64,000 nt of DNA from Bacteroides faecalis (GCF_003865075.1 NZ_BHWB01000014.1:54884-118883), one strand, 5' to 3'. Counted from the stretch's first letter, positions 8,063 through 17,628 are shown. Notes: a model not told the origin generated them from the letters alone. Translations and numbers: made by a program.

Positions 8063-9511
8063 TTATTTTAAACGGTTATTGTTATGTCTGTTCTTATTCT
8101 CAGTCTTTTTAACGGTATTCTTCTCTTCCGGCAGCGGACAGAGCAGTCCGTCCTTTATCACGTATGTCCTGACGCCGAAGGGCTTGGAGGAACCCTCAAT
8201 TCTGCCCTGCTCAAAGTCGGCCTTGCAAAAAAGGAGATGCCTTGTCGCCTCCTTGTTGTTTTCCGGGAGATACAGTGCGTATCCCGAAGCCAGTGCCGTC
8301 TTTTGAACTTCATTCAGTTTTCGGCTTCCGACGGTGAAGGTAACGGTGGAGTCATTCAACATATTCTCAAGGGAACGGTGCCCTCTCACATCGAAATCCC
8401 TTTTCAAAATTCCATCGGCAGCCTTCCGGATTTCCGTAGACAACCGCTTGAACTTTCCCGTATCGAATTCGCCGGCAGATTTAACCTGCGTGACTTTTTC
8501 AAATTCCTTGGCATACGGCAGCAGTTCATTGAAATAGGTAAACGGTTGTTCATGAATATTCATATAACCGTTACGCATGACGGTCAGCAGCCGGTAAATG
8601 TCATGGTTCTCCCGGCTGATGGAAACCTGCGTATCCTTATTGAAATGCCAGTCGGTGGCGAATTTTATAAAATCCCCGGCTGTCGCTTCCATCGAATGGT
8701 AGCATACCGGTTTTAAACTGTCGATGAATTCTTTGGGCAGTTCGTCAAGACCGATATAGGATGCCGGATAAAAATCGAAGGAATAATCCAGTTCCATCGG
8801 TTTGCACGGCTTGTAAGCGGCATCTATGAGAGGAACCAGGTTCTTGTCCATGAACGTACTGTCGTAGACGGCCAGATGGCCGGTATCGTAGTGCGGGTCG
8901 AAGTAATGGTCCGTGATGTACCGGATGCACTCCCTGAATCCGTTCCTGCCGATCTCGTTACCGGAAAAGATAAGGTATCCGAAGTCATTCTCCACCACTT
9001 TTAAGGGGAATGTGTACCGCGGCTGGCACCGGTACAATGTCCTTTTTTCCTGTTGCTGTAATCGAAACTCCAAGTATGCGGGTTCCTGCATGAGATACTT
9101 CTTCAATATGCCGCCGTCCGGTTCATTCTTGTATTTATAGGTATAGACCGCATCACGCAGGGAAATGCGTTTGGCAGGGGGAATGCAGTGTTCTTGAAAA
9201 TACGGCAGCAGTTCCTTGCTGATATATTCCTCGAAAGGGGTATGGGTATCTACCGGTGGAACCTGCCTCATGTTCGCCAGGTCAAACCGGAGCAGTTCCG
9301 TATCCGGAATATAGGGGCAGCACTCCGCTTCCTTGATATTGTCAATCAGGAATTTGCGGAACAGGCTGTCCGCATCTCCTTTCTGAATGAATGTGAGGGC
9401 ATTTCGGGGCTGGTGGGGAGAGTACTGATGGTAACGGTCCATACCGACAAAAATACTTCCCGGCTTGTCGGGATCGAAAAAAGGATTTTCCATTTGGTTT
9501 CTCTTGTCCAT
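8063..9511 (-). CDS. DVRGHR-family ICE protein (482 aa)
   Basis: Full-length member of the paralogous family. It shows the N-terminal block GYLIFSGNEIGRNGF...YITDHYFDPHYDTGHLAVY (residues about 185-220), the SRENHDIYRLLTVMRNGY block, and DFDVRGHRSLENMLND (near residue 385), followed by a domain ending with FCKADFEQGRIEG. There is no signal peptide or membrane segment; the tail is basic. It is packed 4 bp from the next upstream gene and 6 bp from the downstream one. The function is unknown; several related copies in one operon suggest subunits of a complex or variants with different partners. Confidence 0.75.
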   Translation of the reverse strand: MDKRNQMENPFFDPDKPGSIFVGMDRYHQYSPHQPRNALTFIQKGDADSLFRKFLIDNIKEAECCPYIPDTELLRFDLANMRQVPPVDTHTPFEEYISKELLPYFQEHCIPPAKRISLRDAVYTYKYKNEPDGGILKKYLMQEPAYLEFRLQQQEKRTLYRCQPRYTFPLKVVENDFGYLIFSGNEIGRNGFRECIRYITDHYFDPHYDTGHLAVYDSTFMDKNLVPLIDAAYKPCKPMELDYSFDFYPASYIGLDELPKEFIDSLKPVCYHSMEATAGDFIKFATDWHFNKDTQVSISRENHDIYRLLTVMRNGYMNIHEQPFTYFNELLPYAKEFEKVTQVKSAGEFDTGKFKRLSTEIRKAADGILKRDFDVRGHRSLENMLNDSTVTFTVGSRKLNEVQKTALASGYALYLPENNKEATRHLLFCKADFEQGRIEGSSKPFGVRTYVIKDGLLCPLPEEKNTVKKTENKNRHNNNRLK

Positions 9512-9948
9512 ATTTCTACAATTTAGGGTGGGTATTTCTTTTCTTTTTCACGTCCTGCTTTTTATTCAAAGCCTTTTCGATGACTGTTTTCACTTTGAAC
9601 ACCTGTTTGTTCGCAGGAGGATCCTTAGAAAATACGATCCGGGTGAAATCCCCGTTTATCCATGCATAGGCATGGGACGGGTTGCTTTTTGCCTCTCCCG
9701 GCAGGAAGAGTCCGTGCCCTGCCGCCAATACTTGCCGGTGAGGGGTAAAGAGCCGGACACCGTCTACGGTGACACATTCCATCGGGTCGCGGAGGATGTT
9801 CCCAACAGTCCGGTGTCCACGCACATCGTAATACTGCTTGAGGAGTTTGTCCAGCAAGGCTTTATCCTGGCCGGTTTCTTCTATCTGCTGCCGGATATCC
9901 GATGTAAGCATTCGATAAACTCCCCCTTTCATTCTAAAAATGTGATAT

Positions 9949-9956
9949 TACTTTTG
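9949..9956 (+). promoter_or_regulatory. Probable tnpA promoter -7 box
   Basis: TACTTTTG fits TAnnTTTG and lies 27 bp before the tnpA ATG, just inside the left inverted repeat of the IS. Confidence 0.5.
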
Positions 9957-9983
9957 TAATCAAAGTAAAAAAGCTCAATTGTT

Positions 9984-10340
9984 ATGTCACATCAATGGAC
10001 CATGGAAGATTTTGAATCTATTTATTCCCGTTTCAAGTCGAGCGGACTGTCAGTTATGGATTTTTGTTCGAATGAATGTATTCGTCCCAAACGTTTCTAC
10101 GAGTGGCGTTCCAAGCTGTTGCGCAAAGGCGGCTTTATCCCGGTAAAGGTAAACAGTAAGGGCCAGGTCAGTCTTCCCCATAAGGAGAAATCCCTGCTGT
10201 CTGCCCCTCCGGTCAGCCCGTCGCCAATTCCCCAGCCGCTATGTGAGATCTCCTATCCCAATGGCGTCACAGTCCGCTTGAACAGCCCTTTGTCACCGGA
10301 GGTATTGCAAACCCTGATATTTTTGAATTCAAACCGTTAG
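9984..10340 (+). CDS. tnpA: IS66 family accessory protein TnpA
   Basis: A 118-residue protein with an N-terminal helix-turn-helix (MEDFESIYSRFKSSGLSVMDFCSNECIRPKRFYEWRSKL) typical of the small DNA-binding ORF that opens IS66 elements. It ends 3 bp before tnpB. It is needed for transposition in characterised IS66 members, but its exact role is not settled. Confidence 0.88.
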   Translation: MSHQWTMEDFESIYSRFKSSGLSVMDFCSNECIRPKRFYEWRSKLLRKGGFIPVKVNSKGQVSLPHKEKSLLSAPPVSPSPIPQPLCEISYPNGVTVRLNSPLSPEVLQTLIFLNSNR

Positions 10341-10343
10341 CCT

Positions 10344-10709
10344 ATGTTTTCTTTGAATGAATCCAACAGATATTATCTTTACCCGTATCCGACAGACATG
10401 CGTAAGAGTTTTTATACGCTTAGCGGCATCGTGACCAACCAGATGGGAAAGAATGTACGGGACGGTGACGCTTTCATTTTTATCAATGCGAATTGTACCT
10501 GTATGAAAATCCTCCATATGGAATATGGTGGTCTGGTGATATACCATATGAGGCTGGAACATGGGCACTTCCATCTGCCGGTCATAAATACGGAGGAAGG
10601 TCGGATTAAAGCGATTGAAACCTTCTGGAATGACCTTGTGATGATGGTTCAAGGAATGGACGGCAGCAAGGTCAGGCGTTATAAAAGGAGTGGTTTCCAT
10701 GGGTTGTAG
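10344..10709 (+). CDS. tnpB: IS66 family accessory protein TnpB
   Basis: The 121-residue product begins MFSLNESNRYYLYPYPTDMRKSFYTLSGIV; the TDMRKSF(D/Y)xL motif is characteristic of IS66 Orf2/TnpB. The tail is Arg/Lys-rich. It is tightly coupled to tnpA and followed by tnpC after 75 bp. Confidence 0.93.
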   Translation: MFSLNESNRYYLYPYPTDMRKSFYTLSGIVTNQMGKNVRDGDAFIFINANCTCMKILHMEYGGLVIYHMRLEHGHFHLPVINTEEGRIKAIETFWNDLVMMVQGMDGSKVRRYKRSGFHGL

Positions 10710-10784
10710 TTGTAACAAATTATAACATATACAATGCCGTATTCCGGCTGTTTTTTAGTATCTTAGCATCATATTTAAACGATT

Positions 10785-12458
10785 ATGCCAACCGATAAGG
10801 AATTACTGATAAAGGATCTCATGCACAAATGCGACTGTCTGTATAGAGAAAACAGCCGGTTGAAGGAGATGGTGTCCACGCAGCCCCTTAAAGCTGCGGA
10901 CAAAGAGGTGTATGAGGCTTTATTGTCTGACAAGGATGCCATAATCGCCCAAAAGGAAGCAAAAATCAACAGTCTGGAGCAACGTGTATCCTATCTTGAA
11001 CGGCAGTTGTACGGTAAGAAGGCGGAAAAGTTCATAAAGCCTGACGCCCAGGACCGCTGGCTGGATTTTGAAGGCTTTGACATGCTTCCCCAGGAGGCTG
11101 AAGCCGCAGAAGAAGCAGAAAAGGAGTTGAAGGCTACCAGAGAAGCGATCATCGCCCGTAAAAAAGCGGGGAAGCAGCATCCTGCGAGAAAATCCCTTCC
11201 GGAGAATCTTGAGCGTGAGGTGGTCCATATATATCCCGAAGGGTATAATCCGGAAGAGTGGACGCTCCTTCCCGGAGAGGAAGTGACCGAGATCCTTATG
11301 CACGAGCCCGAGAAGTTCTATATCCGCAGGATAGTGCGCCATACAGCCAAACGGAAGGGTACAAACGAGTTCAAGACCGGCCCGCTTCCCGTCATGCCAA
11401 TAGCAAAGAGCTATGCCTCTGCCTCATTGCTGGCAGACATGATGATAGGGAAATATGTGGATCACATACCGTTCCACAGGCAACTGGAACAGTTCAAACG
11501 TGTGGGGGTACATCTCCCCGCGTCAACGGTCAACGACTGGTTCAAGGATGTGGCGGATTTGCTAAGGCCCCTTTACTTCCGATTATGGGAGCTGGTGATG
11601 CAGACTGACTACATACAGTCGGATGAAACGACAATCCCCGTGATGAATGACGAGAGACACAAGACGGTCAAAGGTTATATCTGGCTTGTGCGCAGTGTCA
11701 TGACCGGACGTCAGTTCTTTTACTATGACAAGGGTTCCCGAAGTGGAAAGGTGGTGCTGAAACTCTTCGGCAAGTTCCGGGGAGCCATACAGACGGACGG
11801 ATACGAAAGGTACGAGATGCTGGACGCCAAGAAAGGTATTATCCTTCTTGGCTGTTGGGCCCATGCACGCAGACATTTTTGGGAGGCAAGAAAGAATGAC
11901 ATGCAGCGTGCCGACTATGCGCTCGCACAGATACAGTTGCTTTATGACGTGGAGCGTAAGGCTGACGATGAACGCCTGACTTACGAACAGAGGGCTGAAC
12001 TTAGGGCACGTCTTGCATATCCCATACTTGTGCGCTTCGAGAAATGGCTGGTCAATGAATATCCCAAAGTAATGAAAGACAGTCCGATCGGAAAAGCCAT
12101 AAAATATACATACGGAAGGTTCGACAAACTCTCCAGGTACCATTTGGACGGTCGTTACAGACCGGATAATAACGAGATAGAAAATAAAGTGCGGCCTGTC
12201 GCGTGCGGCAGACGTAATTACCTGTTCTGTGGCAATAATGATGCCGCTGAAGATGCGGCGGTGCTCTACTCGTTCTTCGGCTGCTGCAAGGCTGCCGGGG
12301 CTGACTTCCGCACGTGGCTGATCTACTTCCTTGAACATATACATGATTATGACGATGACTACTCGATGGATCTGGCCGAATTGTTACCTGACAATCTGTT
12401 ATCCAAGGGCAAGATATTATCCGTTACGTCACCGGAATCTCCCAAGAAAGACTCCTGA
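10785..12458 (+). CDS. tnpC: IS66 family transposase TnpC
   Basis: The DDE transposase of the element, 557 residues. It has an N-terminal coiled-coil leucine-zipper-like part (residues 15-80), an IS66 N-terminal domain (LYGKKAEKF), a zinc-binding-like middle, and a catalytic core with YIQSDETTIPVM (first Asp), QTDGYERYE (second Asp) and NNEIENKVRP (Glu). HARRHFWEA and the SLFG-like YSFFGCCKAAGADF segment are typical. Apparently intact and able to act. Confidence 0.96.
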   Translation: MPTDKELLIKDLMHKCDCLYRENSRLKEMVSTQPLKAADKEVYEALLSDKDAIIAQKEAKINSLEQRVSYLERQLYGKKAEKFIKPDAQDRWLDFEGFDMLPQEAEAAEEAEKELKATREAIIARKKAGKQHPARKSLPENLEREVVHIYPEGYNPEEWTLLPGEEVTEILMHEPEKFYIRRIVRHTAKRKGTNEFKTGPLPVMPIAKSYASASLLADMMIGKYVDHIPFHRQLEQFKRVGVHLPASTVNDWFKDVADLLRPLYFRLWELVMQTDYIQSDETTIPVMNDERHKTVKGYIWLVRSVMTGRQFFYYDKGSRSGKVVLKLFGKFRGAIQTDGYERYEMLDAKKGIILLGCWAHARRHFWEARKNDMQRADYALAQIQLLYDVERKADDERLTYEQRAELRARLAYPILVRFEKWLVNEYPKVMKDSPIGKAIKYTYGRFDKLSRYHLDGRYRPDNNEIENKVRPVACGRRNYLFCGNNDAAEDAAVLYSFFGCCKAAGADFRTWLIYFLEHIHDYDDDYSMDLAELLPDNLLSKGKILSVTSPESPKKDS

Positions 12459-12474
12459 TACCTTCGTAAATCTC

Positions 12475-12710
12475 GCCTAAACACGGGAAAACTACCGTTT
12501 TATGCCAATCAAGACGGGAAAATAGGGAATAAAGTGCCGTTTTTATCTTCATTATCCCCGATAAATAGGGAAAATAAGGGAAAGAATACCCTTTTATACC
12601 AATTATGGCGGGAAAGTAGGGATAAAAATATCGCTTTATCACATTTGTCACAGGAAAATAAGGGGCAAAGGGGAAAAACTTCCTTTTATCCGCTCCATTA
12701 GTAGGGATAA
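12475..12710. repeat. Degenerate tandem repeats in the IS66 3' region
   Basis: About five imperfect units of roughly 45-50 bp follow tnpC. Each combines a GGGAAAATAGGGATAAA-like part with a CCGTTTTTAT-like part. They lie inside the IS, before the right inverted repeat, and contain no plausible gene. They could be transposase subterminal binding sites or decayed sequence. Confidence 0.5.
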
Positions 12711-13282
12711 TATCAATTACTATAGAACCCGCACATCTTTGGGTTGAATTGATGTAACAATAAATCATAGAACGATAAAATGAATAAACGACATTATGAA
12801 CATACGTTACCCAATATACGAGGGAGTTTATCGAATACTTACTATCCGATGCTGTACCTTGTTTGGAAAGCTCCAGTAATTTACGGTCCTTGCTTTCTAT
12901 TTCCTCCAAAATATCAGCGATATTACGGTTGCGATGGCTGCTGGTACAATGCATATTGTGGCAGAAACTACCGAAATCCTCCCAGGTCGGCTTCATCTCA
13001 TTCCGGTAGACCAGCTCCATTTCCGGTGTCTTATCCATCTGCAGGTAAGCATATTCCGGGTACAGGCCTTCACCCGGATTGACATAGGATCCATCCTTTA
13101 GGACTCCTTCTGCCCGGTAAACATTTACCGGACCAAGATTGAAATGGGGATCGAAGTAATGGTCTGCCATAAATTGCAGAAAGTCCTGCCTGTTTTTCTG
13201 TCCTTCCGTCGTATCAGTAAAGAACACAAAGCCATGGGCTGTCTCTATGGCTGTATAGGATTGTTCAGGTTGCTTCATATCA

Positions 13283-14707
13283 TTACATTTTGAGGGAATT
13301 GTTCCTTTTCGTTTTCGATACCTTTTTCAAAGCCGGTACATATGGAATGATTTTGCCGTTTTTCTCCTGATACACGGTCTTGTTTACGGGAGATTTGGTA
13401 TATGCCATTACCCGGTTGCATGTCTTTTCGGCATGGAGGAAATGTAAATCTGGCATTGACTTGGATATTTGGGGACAGTAGATCCACTTTCCTTCCAGCA
13501 AGGCTTGCCTCATGGCTTCGCCGGCATCGGTTCCATTGATGAGAAACGGGACGCTCCTGTCATTCAGTGTCCTTTCCAATGTACGGTGTCCACGGACATC
13601 GAAATCCGTCAGAAGGATATTCTTCGCTTTCCAACGCATGTCATCCAGCACATCTGACAAATCTGGCCCCGAGGACTGTCCGTTGATACAGTCGTCTATC
13701 CGGGTGACATACTCCTGAAAGACATTCCGGTATCCGAAATCGGGATCATTTATTATATCCCGCTTGAATCCGTTCTCCATCAGATACAACAGTTTGCTGA
13801 TATCCGCATTGTTACGGCTCGCAGGACATCCGGCAAATTCATTCAGGCGGAGAAATTCAGAAGCGCTCGGCTCCATGTCCGTTTCAAACGCCAGTTTCCA
13901 CTGTTTCCTGTCACGGAAAGCCTCTTTTGAGAATACAGCATTATCAAAATCATATTCCCCTTTTCCGCTTTGGGGATTCTTCCGGTAGCAGGCATCCACC
14001 AAAGGACAGATATCGTCGGACAGGCAGTTGACGTTGTATTGCCTGACAGGACCGGGTTCGCCATGAACCCAGAAATAATTGCCGGATAACTGTTGGTAAA
14101 AGCTCTTCAATCCCTCCCGTCCCATTTTGGTATCACTGAAAAACAAGATTCCTTTGGACGTTTCCACAGCATGCAGCGGTAATTTGTAAACCGGATTATA
14201 ATCATACCTGGCAGCCAGCTCATCCTGCTTCTGATGAAAATGGACCAGCTCGTCCAACTGCTGTGTGGTCAGTTTCGGAAGTTCTCCCGATATCATGAGG
14301 ATATCGCTGCGTGACTGCGCAAACAGGACATTTCTCAGATTGGTACTTATTAGAGGAGCCAGTCCCTTTTCCCGGATATAGGGTAGTAATACCTGATTGA
14401 TATATTCCTTTTTGGAAATATCTCCGGAGATAGCCGGTACATCCGTCATCTTCGGGAATGAATAGATTTCCAGACGGGTATTCGGTACGAAGGCGGAGTA
14501 TTTGGCTTTTATCGATTGTTGGCTGAACAAGGCCATAAACGTATAGACAGGGTCTTGCCTGTCGGGATTGGCAGGATAAAGCATATAGGAGGATTCTGCA
14601 TGGGGTTTCTCCTTGCCGGTTTCATAACCGACAAGGAGCTGGCCTTCACCGTCTTTCCTGAAAAGCTCGTCCAATAGTTTGGGATCATCAGAAATATAGG
14701 TTGCCAT
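13283..14707 (-). CDS. DVRGHR-family ICE protein (474 aa)
   Basis: Intact paralog with GILFFSDTKMGREGLKSFYQQLSGNYF (residues about 180-207), the SRNNADISKLLYLMENGF block, and DFDVRGHRTLERTLND (near residue 370), then a C-terminal domain with HFLHAEKTCNRVMAYTKSP. No export signal. It lies 5 bp downstream of the DUF4099/DUF3945-like gene, which seems to head the operon, and 4 bp upstream of the IS-split copy. Unknown function; cytoplasmic by appearance. Confidence 0.75.
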   Translation of the reverse strand: MATYISDDPKLLDELFRKDGEGQLLVGYETGKEKPHAESSYMLYPANPDRQDPVYTFMALFSQQSIKAKYSAFVPNTRLEIYSFPKMTDVPAISGDISKKEYINQVLLPYIREKGLAPLISTNLRNVLFAQSRSDILMISGELPKLTTQQLDELVHFHQKQDELAARYDYNPVYKLPLHAVETSKGILFFSDTKMGREGLKSFYQQLSGNYFWVHGEPGPVRQYNVNCLSDDICPLVDACYRKNPQSGKGEYDFDNAVFSKEAFRDRKQWKLAFETDMEPSASEFLRLNEFAGCPASRNNADISKLLYLMENGFKRDIINDPDFGYRNVFQEYVTRIDDCINGQSSGPDLSDVLDDMRWKAKNILLTDFDVRGHRTLERTLNDRSVPFLINGTDAGEAMRQALLEGKWIYCPQISKSMPDLHFLHAEKTCNRVMAYTKSPVNKTVYQEKNGKIIPYVPALKKVSKTKRNNSLKM

Positions 14708-14712
14708 TTTTC

Positions 14713-15852
14713 TTACATTTTAGGTGTGATGGACGGTTTACGGGTACGCGGTTTCTTTTCCGCTTGCTGTGAGGCTTCCTCTTTTTTCCGGGGTTTTCCG
14801 GCTACTTGTACCGGTGCATGGGGCTGCTGCTGGCTTCCGTCTTGTTCCTGACCTTGTTTCTGTGCCTCTTCCAACTTCTTGGTGCTTCTTTCCCAGAGGA
14901 ATTCCACCCCTCGCTCGGCGGCACTCATCTGGATGGAGGTGGCATAAAATTTTCCATTATCAGACTTGAAACGGATCGGTACTTCCTCACCGCGCACGGC
15001 AGCATCGTATTCTTTCGGAGAAAGCGTATAATCTTTCACCTTACGCGGAATGCGTGCCTGCTCTACGGGCATATGGAACAATTCATTGGTCACCGGGTCT
15101 TTGGAAAGGTAGCAGGATTTGGTTTCTTTGGTACGGTAGTCAATGACTACATCCACCGCCTTGCCGAGATTGCCGGTCTGGTTCAGGGCCTTGAGGTCTT
15201 CTTCCGTCAGGACATGTCCCCTGTAGTCTTCCCCGATCTTGGGAGCCTGACGGATGTAGTGGATGTCGAACTTGACAGCTCCGTTCTCGTCGCGGAACAG
15301 GGAGAGTTTGGCATCCCCGTTTTCACGCCCCAGCTCGGAATTTTTTGCCACACGGAAAGCGATAGCGGAAGTCTTTCCCTGCAACATTCTTTCGAGGCTG
15401 TCCTTTGCGTTCTTCAGTCCGTCCGGGGTAATGCCGTATTTGGCGGCCTGTTCCCAATTCACTTCCCGCTCGTTGAAGCGATGGTTATTATACACCCTGG
15501 TCGAAGCCAGTTCCCTTCTGACTGCTTCGTTCTGTGGTTCCTGCGCCGCTTCGATCTTTTCTTTGGCCTGCTCTACGAGCGTTTCCTTCGGCATGTTGTA
15601 GAGGGAGTAACGACCGGGATTATTGTACTGGTAGAGAAAATTCTTCCCGAAGTTGGTGAAGAAGTTTCCACGTTGGTCCACTTTGATAAACTGGTCCCTG
15701 TTCGCCTCGTTAGCTTCGAGCGTTTCCAGCTCTCCGTTCGCTGCGATTCCTTTTACACCTTTGGCTTTCTGCTCTTTCTTGTCATACGCCATCAAATACC
15801 CGTGTTCCGGGGTTGCTTCCTTGTTTTCAGGAGCTAAATTCACATCGTTCAT
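14713..15852 (-). CDS. DUF4099/DUF3945 domain ICE protein
   Basis: The 379-residue protein begins MNDVNLAPENKEATPEHGYL. The middle (NEREVNWEQAAKYGITPDGLKNAKDSLERMLQGK, residues about 120-160) resembles DUF4099, and the part with FRVAKNSELGRENGDAKLSLFRDENG and later LSPKEYDAAVRGEEVPIRFKSDNGKFYATSIQMSAAERGVEFLWER resembles DUF3945, a repeat found in proteins of Bacteroidetes conjugative elements. The C-terminus is Lys/Gln-rich and disordered-looking. It appears to be the first gene of the leftward operon. Molecular role not known. Confidence 0.8.
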   Translation of the reverse strand: MNDVNLAPENKEATPEHGYLMAYDKKEQKAKGVKGIAANGELETLEANEANRDQFIKVDQRGNFFTNFGKNFLYQYNNPGRYSLYNMPKETLVEQAKEKIEAAQEPQNEAVRRELASTRVYNNHRFNEREVNWEQAAKYGITPDGLKNAKDSLERMLQGKTSAIAFRVAKNSELGRENGDAKLSLFRDENGAVKFDIHYIRQAPKIGEDYRGHVLTEEDLKALNQTGNLGKAVDVVIDYRTKETKSCYLSKDPVTNELFHMPVEQARIPRKVKDYTLSPKEYDAAVRGEEVPIRFKSDNGKFYATSIQMSAAERGVEFLWERSTKKLEEAQKQGQEQDGSQQQPHAPVQVAGKPRKKEEASQQAEKKPRTRKPSITPKM

Positions 15853-15900
15853 ATACGTTAATTTTAAAGATTAATGAATCATTTACGAGGGTAAAATTAC

Positions 15901-15908
15901 TATCTTTG
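15901..15908 (+). promoter_or_regulatory. -7 box of the rightward peptidase/primase pair
   Basis: TATCTTTG matches TAnnTTTG and lies 19 bp before the ATG at 15927. No clear -33 element was found. Confidence 0.5.
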
Positions 15909-15926
15909 TCATTAAATAGTTTGATT

Positions 15927-16535
15927 ATGAGGAAGTTGTCATTAATTGTCATGTTCTGTCACTTATTGTCATGTCCGGCTTTTGCACAGTCCCCGTCAAA
16001 GGGATATAAAGCCGGACTCAGTGCTGTCATCTACCGTATCCACTCTGCCCGGCAGTGAAAGTCTTTCATATGAGACAGCCGGTTGCCGGTTACCGTACTG
16101 GCCGATTATCCTATTCTGTATCCATTGAATGAAAGTCGGAGGAGGTATGCCGTTTCTTCCGGTTTCGGTATAAGGATGCATCCGGTGAAAAAGAAAAGGA
16201 TACTCCATGCCGGAGTGGATCTTGCCGCACCCTATGGCACGCCGGTCTATGCTTCAGGAAGCGGGAAAGTCGTTGAAGCCAGGTATAGCAGCAGTTACGG
16301 CTGGTACATCGAAATCCGGCACGCGGGCGGCTTTTCCACGTTGTATGCACACTTGAGCAAATTGCATGTGAGGAAAGGGAGCGATGTACGCATAGGTCGG
16401 CATATCGGCAATGTCGGTCATACCGGCATAGCGACCGGCAACCATCTGCATTTTGAACTGAGAAAAAACGGGAAGCCGCAGAATCCGTTGCAGTGGGTGA
16501 TACTAAAGGATTCCCGTTCTAAAAAGAGTCATTAA
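15927..16535 (+). pseudogene. M23 family metallopeptidase with two in-frame TGA codons
   Basis: The frame begins with a clear signal peptide (MRKLSLIVMFCHLLSCPAFA-Q) and stays open to the stop at 16535 except for TGA codons at 16056-16058 and 16071-16073. The catalytic domain has the zinc ligands HAGVD and HLHFE plus YAHLSKL, so it would cleave peptidoglycan cross-links, a common job during conjugation. A TTG at 16083 could restart translation but without export. If UGA were read through, a 202-residue exported protein results. A pair of compensating frameshifts in the linker is an alternative reading. It precedes the primase by 16 bp. Confidence 0.75.
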
Positions 16536-16551
16536 TTTAATCCGTTACACA

Positions 16552-17502
16552 ATGAACATTGAAGAAGCCAAGAGCATTCAGTTGGAGGATTATCTCCGGC
16601 GTATGGGGTTCAACCCGGTAAAACAACAAGGGGACAGTATCTGGTATTGTTCCCCTTTCCGTGAGGAGAAGACACCTTCTTTCAAGGTGAGCGCATCCCG
16701 CAACCTATGATACGATTTCGGCATCGGACAGGGAGGGGACATCATCACCCTGGCGATGGAGCTTCAAAAGACGAAGGATATCTCTTATGCGCTTAAAACG
16801 ATAGAGGGACATTTTCCGGCTGCTTTCCGTCCGGTAGCAGCCTCTCCCCGGCAGGCGGAACCGCAGGCTACCGGCTACCGGCAGGTACGCATTGATCCGC
16901 TGACGAACCCGGTCTTGCTGGGATATCTCAAAGAAAGAGGCATCTTGCCTGAAATCGCAAGGGAAGCATGCAAGGAAGTGCATTTTCAGAACAAGGGAAA
17001 ATGGTATTTTGCCGTAGGCTTTGCCAACCGGAGCGGCGGGTACGAGATCCGTAACAAATACCTAAAAGGCAGCATATCGCCCAAAGAGATTACCCATATC
17101 AAAAATGGCAGCGACCGTTGCATAGTGGTTGAAGGCTTTATGGATTATCTCTCATACCTCACGCTCAAGGCTACGCATCCCGGTAACGGACAGCCTAAAG
17201 GAAACGGTCCGGACTATATCGTTTTAAATTCGGTCAGCAATGTAGGCAAGGCTATCCCTGTCTTGAAAGAGTATAAGAGTGCCCTCTGCCTACTGGATAA
17301 CGATTCCGCCGGAAGGCAGGCTTTTCAGCAGATGGCGCAAGCCGGATGCCCGGTCAGGGACAAGTCCGACTGCTACCGGGAGTATAACGATTTGAACGAT
17401 TACCTGTTGGGCAGGAAGATGGCGCAGGAGAACAAGACGGATCATCAGCACGAAACAGCCCCGAAGCTGATTGAAAAGCCTGCAAAGAAACAGTCCGGTT
17501 GA
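16552..17502 (+). pseudogene. CHC2/Toprim primase with one in-frame TGA
   Basis: DnaG-like primases make RNA primers on the transferred strand. Visible are a CHC2-like zinc domain with WYCSPFREEKTPSFKVSASRNL, then TGA at 16708-16710 where this family nearly always has Trp (RNL[W]YDFGIGQGGDIITLAMEL), and a Toprim core (CIVVEGFMDYLSYL, then ALCLLDNDSAGRQAF). Without the stop the protein would be 316 residues, normal for Bacteroides ICE primases. Only TGG to TGA is needed to explain it. It may be expressed as a truncated C-terminal piece. It ends at a hairpin facing the convergent methylase gene. Confidence 0.85.
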
Positions 17503-17546
17503 AAATTATAAAATACTGGTCCTTGTCTGATGCATGAAAGGCAGGC

Positions 17547-17599
17547 AATAAAAAAGAGAGTCAAATCCCTGCTGGAGGGAATTTGGCTCTCTTTTTATT
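17547..17599. terminator. Hairpin between convergent primase and methylase genes
   Basis: Near-perfect 24-bp arms (AATAAAAAAGAGAGTCAAAT on the left, complement on the right with one mismatch and two bulges) enclose a GCTGG loop region. T- and A-rich ends make it usable in both directions. Confidence 0.75.
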
Positions 17600-17628
17600 G
17601 CTACCCGGCTACCACCGGATATTTATTC

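Larger units (their letters stand above)
9904..12842 (+). mobile_element. Complete IS66-family insertion sequence
   Basis: The 2939-bp element has terminal inverted repeats beginning GTAAGCATTCGATAAACTCC on the left and GTAAGTATTCGATAAACTCC on the right; GTAAG is the family hallmark. It is flanked by an exact 8-bp duplication TATCCGAT (9896-9903 and 12843-12850), also as expected for IS66. It carries tnpA, tnpB and tnpC, all open. Exact duplication and intact genes suggest a fairly recent insertion. A gene-free stretch of about 380 bp with degenerate repeats lies between tnpC and the right end. Confidence 0.97.
9516..13278 (-). pseudogene. DVRGHR-family gene split by an IS66 element
   Basis: The 5' part runs 13278-12843 and the 3' part 9895-9516. 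Removing the IS and one copy of its 8-bp duplication joins them in frame (QGTASDIRQQIEETGQ) to give 271 residues with the family blocks FTDTTEGQ...DHYFDPHFNLGPVNVY and YYDVRGHRTVGNILRD. The gene started 4 bp after the stop of the upstream paralog. Reading frames that continue into the IS from either side are artefacts. The precursor is the shortest family member. The insertion probably also has polar effects on the downstream paralogs unless the IS drives them. Confidence 0.9.

Noticed and set aside
12424..12842. C-terminal 140 codons of the minus-strand frame 12424-13278
   Set aside because: They are read-through into the IS66 element after its right end; the true gene continues at 9895 on the other side of the IS.
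14806..15837. Plus-strand 343-codon frame
   Set aside because: Antisense to the DUF4099/DUF3945-like gene; it has no motif and an unnatural Phe-rich composition.
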